Positions 41,524-53,407 are shown, counted from the stretch's first letter. The stretch is 64,000 bases of DNA from Marinobacter alexandrii (GCA_039984955.1 JBDWTN010000007.1:1930501-1994500), one strand, 5' to 3'. A program made the numbers and translations. The notes: generated by a model from the sequence alone, not told the origin.

Positions 41524-42815
41524 TGAGATATCGCATGAAAGGCTTGTTCCAAGTCCCATATTAAATCTTCTGTTGTTTCTAATCCTACTGATAATCTGAT
41601 AAGTCCAGGTGAGATACCTGCCTGATTTAACTCTGTCTCCGTGAGTTGCTGGTGTGTGGTGGATGCAGGATGTAAAATCATACTTTTTGCATCTCCCAAG
41701 TTTGCTACATGGCTGAAGAGCTCTACTTCTTCCAATAATCTTTTCCCTGTTTCTCTTTCATTGGAACCTTTCGCTGATTTGATTCCAAATGAGAAAACAG
41801 ATCCAGGTCCTTTGGGTAGATACTTTTTAGCCAAATCATAATGATGATGACTCTCCAAGCCAGAAAAATTGACCCATTCGACTTGCGGATGTTCTTCAAG
41901 AAATTTTGCTACTTCAATTGCATTTTTCACATGACGATCCATGCGCACGGATAATGTTTCCAAACCGCTGACCAACTGGAATGCCTCATGAGGTGACATG
42001 GAAGCCCCAACATCTCTCAGTGTTTCAACTCTCGCTTTCATCAAAAAACCATAGTGCCCAAAAGTCTCATAAAACTTGAGCCCATGGTACGGTACTGATG
42101 GCTCTGCAATCGTTGGGTAATTACTGTAATCGAATGCTCCTGAATCTACGATAACCCCGGCTATTCCCGTGCCGTGCCCGTTGATGAATTTAGTTGCGGA
42201 GTGTACAACGATATCTGCTCCATGTTCAAGTGGTCTGCAGAGGTAAGGTGAAGCCAGCGTATTGTCAACGATGAATGGAATTCCATTTGCTTTCGCCAGT
42301 TTGCTTATCCCTTCAAAATCGAGAATTGTCCCTTGAGGGTTTCCGATTGTTTCACCATACAAAGCCTTGGTTTTGCTAGTTATTTTTTCTTCCCACAGGG
42401 TAAGATCGGAAGGGTCAACAAAGTGAACCTTAACAGAGAGTTTTTTTAATGTATGCTCAAATTGGGTATAAGTACCTCCATATAAATGTGAGGATGCAAC
42501 CACCTCATCGCCAGGTTGAAGTAGCGTCATAAGCGTAACAAACTGTGCCGCCATGCCACTTGCCACTCCTATCGCTCCTGTTCCCCCTTCCAGGCTAGCC
42601 ATTCTTTCCTCAAATACTGCAACGGTCGGATTCATTAATCGCGAATAAATGTTACCGTACTGCTTCAACTCAAAAAGTGCTGCAGCTTTGTCAGGGCTAT
42701 CAAAAACGAACCCCGCAGTAGAGTATATCGGTACAGCTCGAGAACCGGTATGAGGATCAGGAATGTGTCCCGCGTGTAACATTCTGGTTTCAAAACCAAA
42801 TTTCTTCTGACTCAT
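41520..42815 (-). CDS. metY: O-acetylhomoserine sulfhydrylase (PLP enzyme)
   Basis: A 431-residue Cys/Met-metabolism PLP enzyme. Signatures are [33 protein letters not shown], an [23 protein letters not shown] stretch, the PLP-lysine motif [13 protein letters not shown] and a C-terminal [15 protein letters not shown]. It makes homocysteine from O-acetylhomoserine and sulfide. The length and the HTHQQL-type end suit MetY rather than the shorter MetB/MetC proteins. The gene is followed by a coupled CoA-binding protein gene and preceded by ~100 nt after the MFS gene. Confidence 0.95.
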   Translation of the reverse strand: MSQKKFGFETRMLHAGHIPDPHTGSRAVPIYSTAGFVFDSPDKAAALFELKQYGNIYSRLMNPTVAVFEERMASLEGGTGAIGVASGMAAQFVTLMTLLQPGDEVVASSHLYGGTYTQFEHTLKKLSVKVHFVDPSDLTLWEEKITSKTKALYGETIGNPQGTILDFEGISKLAKANGIPFIVDNTLASPYLCRPLEHGADIVVHSATKFINGHGTGIAGVIVDSGAFDYSNYPTIAEPSVPYHGLKFYETFGHYGFLMKARVETLRDVGASMSPHEAFQLVSGLETLSVRMDRHVKNAIEVAKFLEEHPQVEWVNFSGLESHHHYDLAKKYLPKGPGSVFSFGIKSAKGSNERETGKRLLEEVELFSHVANLGDAKSMILHPASTTHQQLTETELNQAGISPGLIRLSVGLETTEDLIWDLEQAFHAISQ

Positions 42816-42913
42816 TAATTATGATTTAGATCTCAAATAAACTGTGACTATCTAGATTAAGTTGCTTTTCTATTCACTTTATTATTAAGTATCAGTTACA
42901 GCTGACAAATGGT

Positions 42914-44092
42914 CTATTTTTTATCTGCGGCTTTATCTTCTCTGCTAAGGGCGTATAATCCCAAAGCAGGCCCCAGTGCCAAAATTATCCACACATACTC
43001 AAAAGGAACATACTTCAATAGAATACTAACCAGCTGGATACTTAAAATCGTAATGGTAAATCCTATACTATTGGTAATTGTCAGTGCTGTTCCTCGTATT
43101 TCTGGATTAACATGATAAGCGACTAACGCGGAGAGCAAAGGAGAATCTACTATCACAGTACATCCCCAAAAGATCAAAAAGCCGAGGAATAGGTAAATAG
43201 GAGCATGAAACATGAATGGAAAAAGCAAGCAACAAAGACCAGAAGATATCAGCGCAATAACGATCACTCTTTTCTCACCAAATCTGATACTCAAAAGCCC
43301 TCCAATAATACATGCCAGGCTTCCAATAGCTATAATTAAAAAAGCCCAAATTGAAACATTAAACTCTATTTGTTGAGCTGTAGCATATGATAGAAGCATC
43401 ATTGGGACAAAAGCCCAAAACGTGTACAGCTCCCACATGTGACCAAAATAGCTAAGAGTAGCTGCTTTGAAATTTGAATTCTTAAAGGCCTTAAAAATGC
43501 TCCTGAAATCTCCTTTCTTTCCTGGTCTTCTGTAGGGTCCAGGTTTTACAAAGAGGAAAATTAGACTACCTCCAACAAGAGTAAGAAAAGAAGTAGCATA
43601 GAATACTGATTTCCAAGAGAAAGAAGAAAGGAATTCATTAATCAGATGAGGAAAAGCTGTCCCTAAAACTAACGCTCCTACTAACAGGCTTAAAGCTTTG
43701 CCAAGCCCTCTGGCAAAATAATCCGAAGCGATCTTCATACCAACAGGGTAAATCCCCGCCAGAAAAAATCCGGTAAAGAACCGAAATCCCAAAAGCATCG
43801 AAAAGCTGATCCCATCAATAACGATCAACATATTAAATACAGACCCGAGAAGAGCACTTATAAAAAACACCAACGAAGGATTATAGCGATCTGAAATTGT
43901 CCAAAATGAATAAGACAGTGTACCAACAATAAATCCAAACTGCACGGAAGAAATGATGTAACCAATGTCAGCGTCTTCCAGCCCACACGACTTCATTAGG
44001 TCGGGCATCACAGCATTTCCTGCAAACCAAAGAGTCGTACACAAAAATTGAGAAAGAACAATGATGGGTAATATCCAGGCTTGTTTCTTCAT
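42914..44092 (-). CDS. MFS transporter
   Basis: A 392-residue major facilitator with 12 hydrophobic helices. The first half has DIGYIISSVQFGFIVGTLSYSFWTISDRYNPSLVF (MFS motif A region between helices 2 and 3) and GFRFFTGFFLAGIYPVGMKIASDYF (helix 4-5 signature). The two halves are joined by a basic loop (PGPYRRPGKKGDF). The substrate is not readable. It starts 3 nt after a glycosyltransferase stop and is the third gene of a GT-GT-MFS unit, so export or uptake of a glycosylated or sugar compound is possible. Confidence 0.9.
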   Translation of the reverse strand: MKKQAWILPIIVLSQFLCTTLWFAGNAVMPDLMKSCGLEDADIGYIISSVQFGFIVGTLSYSFWTISDRYNPSLVFFISALLGSVFNMLIVIDGISFSMLLGFRFFTGFFLAGIYPVGMKIASDYFARGLGKALSLLVGALVLGTAFPHLINEFLSSFSWKSVFYATSFLTLVGGSLIFLFVKPGPYRRPGKKGDFRSIFKAFKNSNFKAATLSYFGHMWELYTFWAFVPMMLLSYATAQQIEFNVSIWAFLIIAIGSLACIIGGLLSIRFGEKRVIVIALISSGLCCLLFPFMFHAPIYLFLGFLIFWGCTVIVDSPLLSALVAYHVNPEIRGTALTITNSIGFTITILSIQLVSILLKYVPFEYVWIILALGPALGLYALSREDKAADKK

Positions 44093-44095
44093 TTT

Positions 44096-45106
44096 TTACG
44101 CAAAAAACCAGTAGTCCTCGACAGGCTTTTTCTCCCAGTCTTTCAATTGATTTTGAATATCTTTTTTATCGTCAGGAGAGGCAACTACAATGAGAATCTG
44201 TGGATCTCTAATAGAAGAAATATCTTCAAAGTGTTGCATGATAATACCATAAACATCTTTTCCTATCTTTCTTTGATTGTCACAAACCCAATGAAACTCA
44301 TCTTCCTCTTCCAGAAGAAGCTTTGCTAAGTCTTTTCCATTTCTACCTGCTCCCCAAAGTACAAGCGGACGATCTTTGTTTCGGTCAATCTGATAAAAGT
44401 ACTTCACCTTCATCTCAAAATACCTGTTGTCTTTATACTCTTCCCAAGTCCTTGAAATTCTATTTGAGCGATCTCTCCAATAATGTAGGATTTTGTCAAT
44501 TCCATGAACTTTAAGGTCATTCTTATAAAACCTAAAGCATAGATCATAATCTTCCGGGTATACCTCAGGATTAAATCCATCTACCAATTCAAAATCATCT
44601 TTGTGGATAATCCAGCAATGTGAAGGAATCACGCACTCTCTATAAATCTCCTGATAGTGCTTTTCATTTTTTGCAACATCATTGAGCCACTCCTCATATC
44701 TGCGAAAGCCTCCACCTACTTCTCCTTCATCTACAAAATGTTCTGTTCCTCCAGCTATGATGTGACCCATGCCATATTTCTGCCATTCTCTCACTAAGAC
44801 CTCCAGTTTATCATGAGGCATTTTATCATCCGAATCCATTCGATTAATAAGTTCTCCTTTGACATGCGAGTAGCCTTCTTTCAGCGTGGGAATGAGTTTG
44901 TGTCGTTGACTATGAAAAACTCGAATTCGTGCGTCTTTTTCTGCGTATGCTTTAAGGATTTCCGGGGTTTGATCAGAAGAGTGATCGTTGATAGCAATGA
45001 GCTCCCAGTTTTTATATGTCTGTGTCAAAATAGAGTCCAGGCAGGTTGGTAAATACGGAGCTGTATCTTTTACTGCCATAATGATAGAAACAAGGGGCTG
45101 CTTCAT
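44096..45106 (-). CDS. Glycosyltransferase family 2 with C-terminal Rossmann-like domain
   Basis: A 336-residue protein. The N-terminal GT-A domain has VSIIMAVKDTAPYLPTCLDSILTQTYKNWELIAINDHSSDQT, a DxD-type RMDSDDKMPHDKL and the late YPEDYDLCFRFY. The last ~100 residues begin RPLVLWGAGRNGKDLAKLLLEEEDEFHWVCDNQRKIGK, a Rossmann-like GxGxxG unit similar to sugar-nucleotide binding domains. This fusion is unusual for a simple GT2. It lies 1 nt after the previous glycosyltransferase gene, within the three-gene unit. Confidence 0.88.
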   Translation of the reverse strand: MKQPLVSIIMAVKDTAPYLPTCLDSILTQTYKNWELIAINDHSSDQTPEILKAYAEKDARIRVFHSQRHKLIPTLKEGYSHVKGELINRMDSDDKMPHDKLEVLVREWQKYGMGHIIAGGTEHFVDEGEVGGGFRRYEEWLNDVAKNEKHYQEIYRECVIPSHCWIIHKDDFELVDGFNPEVYPEDYDLCFRFYKNDLKVHGIDKILHYWRDRSNRISRTWEEYKDNRYFEMKVKYFYQIDRNKDRPLVLWGAGRNGKDLAKLLLEEEDEFHWVCDNQRKIGKDVYGIIMQHFEDISSIRDPQILIVVASPDDKKDIQNQLKDWEKKPVEDYWFFA

Positions 45107-45107
45107 T

Positions 45108-45812
45108 TTAATTAGTTAGATTTTTGCTCCAATACTTTTCTGCATACTTAGAAACCGGAAGGCCTAAATTAAAGCGAAAGAACATATTGATATCAAACCA
45201 GGTAACACGGAAGAAACCATATTCTGTAAATCTCCTCGAAGACGTTTTTATTGGTTCTTTGATTAAGGCTAACCGCCCTTTTCGCTTTAAAGCTCTACAC
45301 AAATACGCTGCTTCCATTAAAGGTTCTTTTGGTATTCCTCCAATACTTTTCAATGCTTCCTTTCTTGCAAAAATGGCTTGATCTCCATAGTAAGTCTTCG
45401 TTATTCGATAACGCACGCCATTAATCAAGGTCAAAATCATCAATTTTAAATCGGGGTTTAAAAAGGAAAACTCAAATGCTCCCGCGATCACATTTTTCTT
45501 AGAAAGCATTTTTCGAATCAGTAAGTCAAAATCTTTGGGAAGAATGGTATCAGCATCTAAAAAAACAACAATATCTCCTGAACTCTCCGATAGTCCAAAA
45601 TCCAAGCTCATGAATTTTTTTAAGGCAAATTCTGGTTTGGAAAAACTCAGAATCCCTAGTTCATTGACAATATCTAATGTGCCATCTGAGCTACCAGCAT
45701 CAACTACAATGATTTCCAAAATTTCCCGCTCAAAAGCATTATCCAACGTCTGCTGGATTGTGGATTTTATGAATCCTTCCTCGTTCAATGTTGGGATAAC
45801 AATGGAGATCAT
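45108..45812 (-). CDS. Glycosyltransferase family 2
   Basis: A 234-residue GT-A enzyme: ISIVIPTLNEEGFIKSTIQQTLDN, VDAGSSDGTLDIV and the DxD VFLDADTILPKDF, then an acceptor part (YYGDQAIFARKEALKSIGG, SSRRFTEYGFFRVT). The short form and the GDQAIF motif suit glycosyltransferases of the TIGR04283-like type. Substrate unknown. It is the first gene of the GT-GT-MFS unit, with 1 nt to the next gene. Confidence 0.92.
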   Translation of the reverse strand: MISIVIPTLNEEGFIKSTIQQTLDNAFEREILEIIVVDAGSSDGTLDIVNELGILSFSKPEFALKKFMSLDFGLSESSGDIVVFLDADTILPKDFDLLIRKMLSKKNVIAGAFEFSFLNPDLKLMILTLINGVRYRITKTYYGDQAIFARKEALKSIGGIPKEPLMEAAYLCRALKRKGRLALIKEPIKTSSRRFTEYGFFRVTWFDINMFFRFNLGLPVSKYAEKYWSKNLTN

Positions 45813-45864
45813 TTAAGCCTGTTTTTAGAATAGTGCTCTTCTAGTCATTCGACTTTCCTATAAC

Positions 45865-46209
45865 TCACAGGTTTCCTAAATGTGTATGCTTAAAATTATC
45901 ATCAAACTTTAAACCATATCCGAGAATTCGATCTATACTCGCATGTCCAAACAATATGATGCCCGCTAACTGCATCTCTGGAAGCTGCCACCAGAAACCG
46001 GCAAATCCTATCAAAATAGCAATCCCTTTGTGATGAAAAAGATTGTAGGCAGTTGCCCCAACCTTGGTATTGACTGAATAGCCAAGCATGCCAATATCTG
46101 GTGTCAAAATGAACACCAAATAAACCCACCAAGCGTAATCCAGAAGGCTAAATAGATACATTGATAACAGGAACATTGCCAATTCCTCTACCTTAATAAG
46201 ATTCTTCAT
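45865..46209 (-). CDS. DUF4260 family membrane protein
   Basis: A 114-residue protein with about four helices. The family pattern is clear: LIKVEELAMFLLSMYLFSLLDYAWWVYLVFILTPDIGMLGY, GATAYNLFHHKGIAIL and the end FGHASIDRILGYGLKFDDNFKHTHLGNL. DUF4260 proteins are small membrane proteins of unknown role with conserved Asp and His that might bind metal. It lies 14 nt after the aminotransferase gene and is probably co-transcribed. Confidence 0.93.
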   Translation of the reverse strand: MKNLIKVEELAMFLLSMYLFSLLDYAWWVYLVFILTPDIGMLGYSVNTKVGATAYNLFHHKGIAILIGFAGFWWQLPEMQLAGIILFGHASIDRILGYGLKFDDNFKHTHLGNL

Positions 46210-46223
46210 AAAGTAAGTCCTGT

Positions 46224-47489
46224 TTATGCTATTGACTTAATCCCATCTAGAAGTATGTCTAGTTCTTCAGTAAGGTTGTACAAACTAGGAGTTACCCGTA
46301 CAACTTCCAGATCTTCCAAATCACGAATGACTGTAAAAATTTTTGACCCCTCATAAAGTTTCGAAATGACTTCTTTCGTCTCCATTCCTTCGATCCTAAA
46401 ACTTGCTATTGCACAGCTCCTATTGGGATCTGTGGGCGTGGTAATAACTACATTCGGAATTCCCTTTGCTTCAGATGTCCAATAGTTTTGGAGATGTCTG
46501 AGTCGTTTTTCTTTGACTTGCAGCGTTACTGTTTCATTAAAAGACTGAGCTTCTGGTATGGTAAGTATGGTAGGCACAGATAAAGTACCGAAATGACCTA
46601 GCTTTTTAATGCTGTTTTCGTCTTTGGATTTATCTCCATACATCGGTTTTAAGTCTTTGATTCTTTCTTTTTTAACATAGAGCAAGCCTGCTCCAAGAGG
46701 GTTCCCAAACCACTTGTGAAGATTCACTCCGACAAAATCAGCACCCAAGTCTTTTAAACTGAAATCTAGCTGAGCAAAGCTGTGAGCAGCATCAACAATA
46801 ACATCAATTCCTTTTGGTCTAAATGCATCTGCGATTTTCTTTACCGGCATGATCTGGCCTGTCAGGTGAATCATGTGTGTCAATAGAATACATTTTGTAC
46901 GAGTAGTTACAGCCTCTTGATAAGAACTGATAATCTCAGAATCGTTGGAAGGCAGTATAGGAATCTGAATTCGTTTTATTCTTATCTCCTTTTGTTTTTC
47001 AAGCATTTCGAAAGTCTCGATCATGCTGTAATAGTCTTGATCTGAGAGAATGACTTCATCTCCCTTTTCCCAGTTTAAGCCTTGAATTGCAATGTTCAAT
47101 GCCTCCGTAGCATTTCTTGTAATCAATGCTTCATCTGGTTCAATGCCCGCGAAATCAGACAAGCTTGAAACAATACCACGAAAATCCTTTCCATATTGGG
47201 TCCTCAGATATCTGGATGAGTTAATGTTTAGTTTCTCTACATTTTTTAAATAAGCATCAAAAACAGGTATTGGTTGCACACCAAAATATCCATTTTCGAG
47301 ATTGACAAAATCTTTTGGGACGTCATAAAATTCTTTTCTAAACTTCTTCCAGAATTTTTCATCCGTGGTTTTATCAGAATTAAATTCATCTCCGTAAACG
47401 GAAATATTAGGGGAAGTAGCTTTTACTCCTATGAAAGGAAGGCTAGCAACACCAAATCCTAGCCCTTTTAATAGTTGTCGACGGTCCAT
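46224..47489 (-). CDS. Exported class V aminotransferase-fold PLP enzyme (Tat signal)
   Basis: A 421-residue PLP enzyme of aminotransferase class V. The N-terminus MDRRQLLKGLGFGVASLPFIGVKA has a twin-arginine type signal, so a folded PLP enzyme is exported. The PLP-lysine site is FVGVNLHKWFGNPLGAGLLYV, preceded by GIDVIVDAAHSFAQLDF (the Asp contacting the cofactor). Relatives include isopenicillin N epimerase-like and cysteine desulfurase-like proteins. No sulfur-transfer Cys loop is evident, so an epimerase or lyase on an external amino compound is more likely. A DUF4260 gene follows. Confidence 0.88.
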   Translation of the reverse strand: MDRRQLLKGLGFGVASLPFIGVKATSPNISVYGDEFNSDKTTDEKFWKKFRKEFYDVPKDFVNLENGYFGVQPIPVFDAYLKNVEKLNINSSRYLRTQYGKDFRGIVSSLSDFAGIEPDEALITRNATEALNIAIQGLNWEKGDEVILSDQDYYSMIETFEMLEKQKEIRIKRIQIPILPSNDSEIISSYQEAVTTRTKCILLTHMIHLTGQIMPVKKIADAFRPKGIDVIVDAAHSFAQLDFSLKDLGADFVGVNLHKWFGNPLGAGLLYVKKERIKDLKPMYGDKSKDENSIKKLGHFGTLSVPTILTIPEAQSFNETVTLQVKEKRLRHLQNYWTSEAKGIPNVVITTPTDPNRSCAIASFRIEGMETKEVISKLYEGSKIFTVIRDLEDLEVVRVTPSLYNLTEELDILLDGIKSIA

Positions 47490-47526
47490 AGCTGTATCTT
47501 AAATGAATAACCATCTAAAGATAAGC

Positions 47527-48006
47527 CTACTTCCCAAATAGCTCTTCAAGTACCTTTACCCTGTATTCAAAAATACCTCTGAGCTGCTTTTTAATTAGAA
47601 GTGATTGCGCAATGTGTCCTAAAAAACCAAATGGAATTTTATACGATACTTTATCAATCATAAAAACTCCTTTCTCATTTTCTTCAAAATGATGTTCATG
47701 ATGCCACATACTGTAGGGCCCAAACCTCTGTTCATCCACAAAAAACTTATCCTCAACCACATGTGTGATTTCAGTTACCCAATTGGTTTTAATTCCGGGT
47801 AATGGAGATACTATATAGCTTATTATTTGCCCAGGATACATCTTATCCGGTACTTCCGATGTAATCTTGAAGCCCATGTGAGAAGGAGTAATTTTTGCGA
47901 GGTTTTTCGGCGATGAAAAAAATTCCCATGCCTCAGCCAACCCCATAGGCAATTGTTGCATTACCCTTAATGTATAAATACCTGAATGTCTTGAAAACTC
48001 TACCAT
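47527..48006 (-). CDS. SRPBCC (START-fold) protein
   Basis: A 159-residue SRPBCC protein of the ligand-binding type often annotated as a cell-division-inhibitor-like protein: YTLRVMQQLPMGLAEAWEFFSSPKNLAKITP at the start, MYPGQIISYIVSPLPGIKTNWVTEITHV in the centre, and a C-terminal helix (SLLIKKQLRGIFEYRVKVLEELF). It is not closely similar to the three SRPBCC proteins at 28-31 kb and lacks their promoter motif. Its stop lies 37 nt before the aminotransferase gene, and the order suggests one transcript. Confidence 0.88.
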   Translation of the reverse strand: MVEFSRHSGIYTLRVMQQLPMGLAEAWEFFSSPKNLAKITPSHMGFKITSEVPDKMYPGQIISYIVSPLPGIKTNWVTEITHVVEDKFFVDEQRFGPYSMWHHEHHFEENEKGVFMIDKVSYKIPFGFLGHIAQSLLIKKQLRGIFEYRVKVLEELFGK

Positions 48007-48088
48007 ACCGATAAAACTTGATTTCTATAGAAATGTTAAATAATACTAATTCAAACATTCGTGTTTATTTAAAAAGGATATTTGAGTA

Positions 48089-48850
48089 GTGAAAGTTGTT
48101 ATCTACATATCGCTTCTATGTAGCTGTTTGCTATCATTCTCACAGCGGAATTACGCATATGGAGTTGTTCGTGATAGTATTTCTAACGATGTATTAATCG
48201 GAGCTCACATCAGGAATATTGATGCAGGTAGCCTTACTTCTACCAACGAATACGGAAAATTCAAAATGCCTGTCAAAGTTGGTGACACACTTGTGTTTTC
48301 TAGCGTCGGATATCAAACACTGGCCTGGATTGCTGATTCAAGCTGGTTCGAATTGGACCAAGTCGAGTTCTTGCTTCCCTTAAAAACCATTTACCTTGAT
48401 GAAGTGGTTGTCGGAGATTTTCCAGAGTATGATCGATTCAAAGAGCTAATTATTGAAGCGCAACCTGAAGACACTACTCTTAGGATTTTTGGCGTTCCTC
48501 AAGTAGTCATGGATCCTTATCCACAGCTCGAAAAGAGTGAGTACCTAAATCCCATCTATGCATTCTTTCATCCCATATCTGCTATTCATCACTCTGTGAG
48601 TAAGAAAGAAAAAGAGAAGAGGAAAATGCAACACATTCGGAAAACTAAGTTTATTACTGAAAAAGCACGACTAAATTTCACTCGAGAATGGGTAAGTGAA
48701 AACACAAAACTAGAAGGAGATAAGTTGACTAGTTTCATTGCCTACTGTAATTTTTCAGATGCTTACCTAGCAACCTCATCTCAGTTTGCTATCTATGAGT
48801 TAATGATGGACTTACTCCCAAAGTTTTTGGAAGAGTATGAGGACAGTTAA
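48089..48850 (+). CDS. Secreted protein with CarboxypepD-type beta-sandwich
   Basis: A 253-residue exported protein starting with GTG and a signal peptide (VKVVIYISLLCSCLLSFS). After it comes a CarboxypepD-reg-like beta-sandwich: YAYGVVRDSISNDVLIGAHIRNIDAGSLTSTNEYGKFKMPVKVGDTLVFSSVGY, exactly the domain found at the start of TonB-dependent receptors and many Bacteroidota surface proteins. The later part (~130-253) is helical, with a charged KKEKEKRKMQH stretch. The function is unknown. It is monocistronic; the 3' end overlaps the DUF3089 gene by 4 nt, tail to tail. Confidence 0.82.
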   Translation: MKVVIYISLLCSCLLSFSQRNYAYGVVRDSISNDVLIGAHIRNIDAGSLTSTNEYGKFKMPVKVGDTLVFSSVGYQTLAWIADSSWFELDQVEFLLPLKTIYLDEVVVGDFPEYDRFKELIIEAQPEDTTLRIFGVPQVVMDPYPQLEKSEYLNPIYAFFHPISAIHHSVSKKEKEKRKMQHIRKTKFITEKARLNFTREWVSENTKLEGDKLTSFIAYCNFSDAYLATSSQFAIYELMMDLLPKFLEEYEDS

Positions 48851-49917
48851 TCTTTTTGACTTTCTATGTAAGCATCTACTCTTTGCTCCACATTTTCTCT
48901 AATATTCATGTAAAAGAGATTATAATCCACCACATGATAACGATCCCAGTTCAGTAAAATATTTCCAAAGAAACGTGGTTTGTTAATCCATAACATTCCA
49001 TCCACGTTTTGAGCATCTGCTAATCCCGGTCTAATTTTTTTAAAGTTCTTAAGCACTCCTCCTCTATTCGCTCCCCACGAAATGCGAGAAGTATCGGTTT
49101 TCCAGGAGAGGGGGTTCACATTCAATGCATCATAGTATAAAAAGTTATGGTTTGGCGGATAATAATCTTGAATGTAGGTGTTCCAAGTAAGCCAGCATCC
49201 AATCTCTGATGGTTCGTCACATATAGGAATATCTGAAAAAGTTCCTTTGCTTAATGGCATACCTACTATGTAAGCAGCAACTAGCTTATTCATCAAGGGT
49301 CTATTTTCAAAAAATTCTCTCAATAAGTTAACAGCATGAGTAGTCCCCTGACTATGCGAAGCAATGATTATTGGGCGATCTTGATTCCAATTTTCAAGGT
49401 AGTATTCAAATGCTCTTTTTACATCCATATAAGCATACTCTAAGGCTTCTACCTTGAGTGGAAGGTTATCTATATAATACACTCCGATATGGGCTTGCCT
49501 GTACAGTGGTGCATAAACTTTTGCCGCTGAGTTGAATACTGTGGCTTGATTCTTAATAGTAGATTTTGCAATCTTTTCATTCAGGTTTTCATCATCCACG
49601 TCAGCAAACCATGGGTGATCAGGGTTTTGCTTTTTAGTATAAATCGTGGGGTAAATAAAGAAAACATCCACATCAGCAGAGTCTTGATATTCCGCCAATT
49701 CTCCTTTACCCGGAACCAAATCTGCCATATCCTTAATATTTGGATGAGCAATCCAATAATTCATTTGGGCATAGTCTGGAGCTTTTGGTACCATTTCCAA
49801 ATCATCCCTTGTGTACTTGGTCTTAAATTTTTTTTGCGATTGTGATAATCCAATAAAACAGGTAAATACCAAAATAATACCTAAGACTGGCTTTGTATAA
49901 GCTGAACTTATGACCAT
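48847..49917 (-). CDS. DUF3089 alpha/beta-hydrolase-like secreted protein
   Basis: A 356-residue exported protein with an N-terminal hydrophobic segment (TKPVLGIILVFTCFIGLS). DUF3089 motifs are VDVFFIYPTIYTKKQNPDHPWFADV, FNSAAKVYAPLYRQAHIGVYY and the nucleophile elbow IIIASHSQGTTHAVNLLREF. The fold is that of an alpha/beta hydrolase; substrates are unknown. The start at 49917 gives a short Lys-free N-terminus with only moderate signal character. It is divergent from katG. Confidence 0.9.
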   Translation of the reverse strand: MVISSAYTKPVLGIILVFTCFIGLSQSQKKFKTKYTRDDLEMVPKAPDYAQMNYWIAHPNIKDMADLVPGKGELAEYQDSADVDVFFIYPTIYTKKQNPDHPWFADVDDENLNEKIAKSTIKNQATVFNSAAKVYAPLYRQAHIGVYYIDNLPLKVEALEYAYMDVKRAFEYYLENWNQDRPIIIASHSQGTTHAVNLLREFFENRPLMNKLVAAYIVGMPLSKGTFSDIPICDEPSEIGCWLTWNTYIQDYYPPNHNFLYYDALNVNPLSWKTDTSRISWGANRGGVLKNFKKIRPGLADAQNVDGMLWINKPRFFGNILLNWDRYHVVDYNLFYMNIRENVEQRVDAYIESQKD

Positions 49918-49960
49918 ATAAAATTTATAAATTATCTTAATACTAGATTTACGTAAGTAA

Positions 49961-52183
<2,223 letters not shown>

Positions 52184-52194
52184 CACTAAAACTC

Positions 52195-52230
52195 AGATAC
52201 TCACTCTATAAGGGTGAGTATCTTTTCTTT
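52195..52230 (+). terminator. Rho-independent terminator after katG
   Basis: A 10-bp perfect stem AGATACTCAC / GTGAGTATCT with a 9-nt loop and a following TTTTCTTT. It lies between katG and the ankyrin gene, so read-through to the ankyrin gene would be reduced but not blocked. Confidence 0.88.
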
Positions 52231-52250
52231 ATTACAAATACTATTTATTT

Positions 52251-52652
52251 ATGTCTATGGAACTCGTAAACTTGATTCGTACAGGGGAAATCAACTCAAT
52301 CAAGGAAATAATTAAGTCTAATCCAGCACTTGTGAATGCATGTGATCAAAGAGGCTTTACCCCCCTGATTTTGGCAACTTACATGGGACAGAAAGAAATT
52401 GCAAAACTGCTTATAGAAAATGGAGCAGAAATAGATGCACAAGATGCAGTAGGAAACACAGCGTTGATGGGTGTTTGCTTCAAAGGCTCACCTGAACTAG
52501 CTGAAATTCTCATTACAAAAGGAGCAAATATTGACATTGCCAACAATGAAGGGGAGACCGCACTTTCATTTGCCCAGAACTATGGACAGAATGCAATCGA
52601 ACAATTACTCATTGCTGCTGATGCCAATCAAACACTTGAAGAAAATAGCTAA
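52251..52652 (+). CDS. Ankyrin repeat protein
   Basis: A 133-residue protein made of about four ankyrin repeats: VNACDQRGFTPLILATYMGQKEIAKLLIENGAEID, AQDAVGNTALMGVCFKGSPELAEILITKGANID and IANNEGETALSFAQNYGQNAIEQLL. Ankyrin domains bind proteins. Small ankyrin proteins next to catalase genes are widely seen (AnkB type in Pseudomonas), where they help catalase activity; the same could apply here. It starts 67 nt after katG, after a terminator. Confidence 0.9.
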   Translation: MSMELVNLIRTGEINSIKEIIKSNPALVNACDQRGFTPLILATYMGQKEIAKLLIENGAEIDAQDAVGNTALMGVCFKGSPELAEILITKGANIDIANNEGETALSFAQNYGQNAIEQLLIAADANQTLEENS

Positions 52653-52666
52653 TCAATCTAAAAAAA

Positions 52667-53182
52667 ATGCTTCATTACATTCACATTCAAGGGAAGGAAG
52701 CACCCCAATTTAGTTTTAGAAATAAGACAGCACAAAACTTTAAGTCACTCATTCAATCAATGACTGATGGGTCTTCTTTAGTTATTTCCTCTCTTTACAG
52801 GACAGACGTTTTTTACACTGCCAATCAAGATCATTCAGAACAAATTCTCAAACTTTGGGCTCTTCAAGAAGACGCTTTTGACTCAACGAAACTCACGATA
52901 GTGAGTGGAAGAGATAATGCTTTAGAGCTATTCTTTACTTCGCTTGTTTCTTTCAGCTCTGCAAATAAATGGTATCAAGCCCACCTTAAAGAGTTTCGCC
53001 ATGCTTGCTCAATGGATCAAAACAACCCGATATTAAAAGATTTGAAGCTTTGTGAGCAATACCTACAAAAGTCTCATCAAACAATTTCACGGCCTATCTC
53101 AGGATCTCAATCGGGAGATTTGTTACCTAGCAAAGAAGTCTTCGAAGATCTGTTACAACACATAAACGACTTTCTGAATTGA
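52667..53182 (+). CDS. Conserved-looking hypothetical protein
   Basis: A 171-residue protein of unknown family. It has no signal peptide or membrane helix. It contains GSSLVISSLYRTDVFYTANQDHSEQILKLW and a mixed helix-strand pattern, ending in a helix (EVFEDLLQHINDFLN). It starts 14 nt after the ankyrin gene, so the two are probably co-transcribed with it. Whether it has to do with peroxide stress is open. Confidence 0.55.
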   Translation: MLHYIHIQGKEAPQFSFRNKTAQNFKSLIQSMTDGSSLVISSLYRTDVFYTANQDHSEQILKLWALQEDAFDSTKLTIVSGRDNALELFFTSLVSFSSANKWYQAHLKEFRHACSMDQNNPILKDLKLCEQYLQKSHQTISRPISGSQSGDLLPSKEVFEDLLQHINDFLN

Positions 53183-53407
53183 TTCATACATTTTCTGCCT
53201 GAACGTATCATTCATGGTATTTTTCGTTGACCCTCTTTTTTTTGATCAAGCCATTTTTACTGTTTGTAGAATATTTGAGAGTGATCATCTATTCTCTGAT
53301 TTCCCTATTAATTATTTATTTAGATTACTTTATAATCTCTACATTCCCCTAATGGATTAATTAGCAGCACTTTAGCGAATTATCCATTCGGTGAAAAAAC
53401 TGTATTT

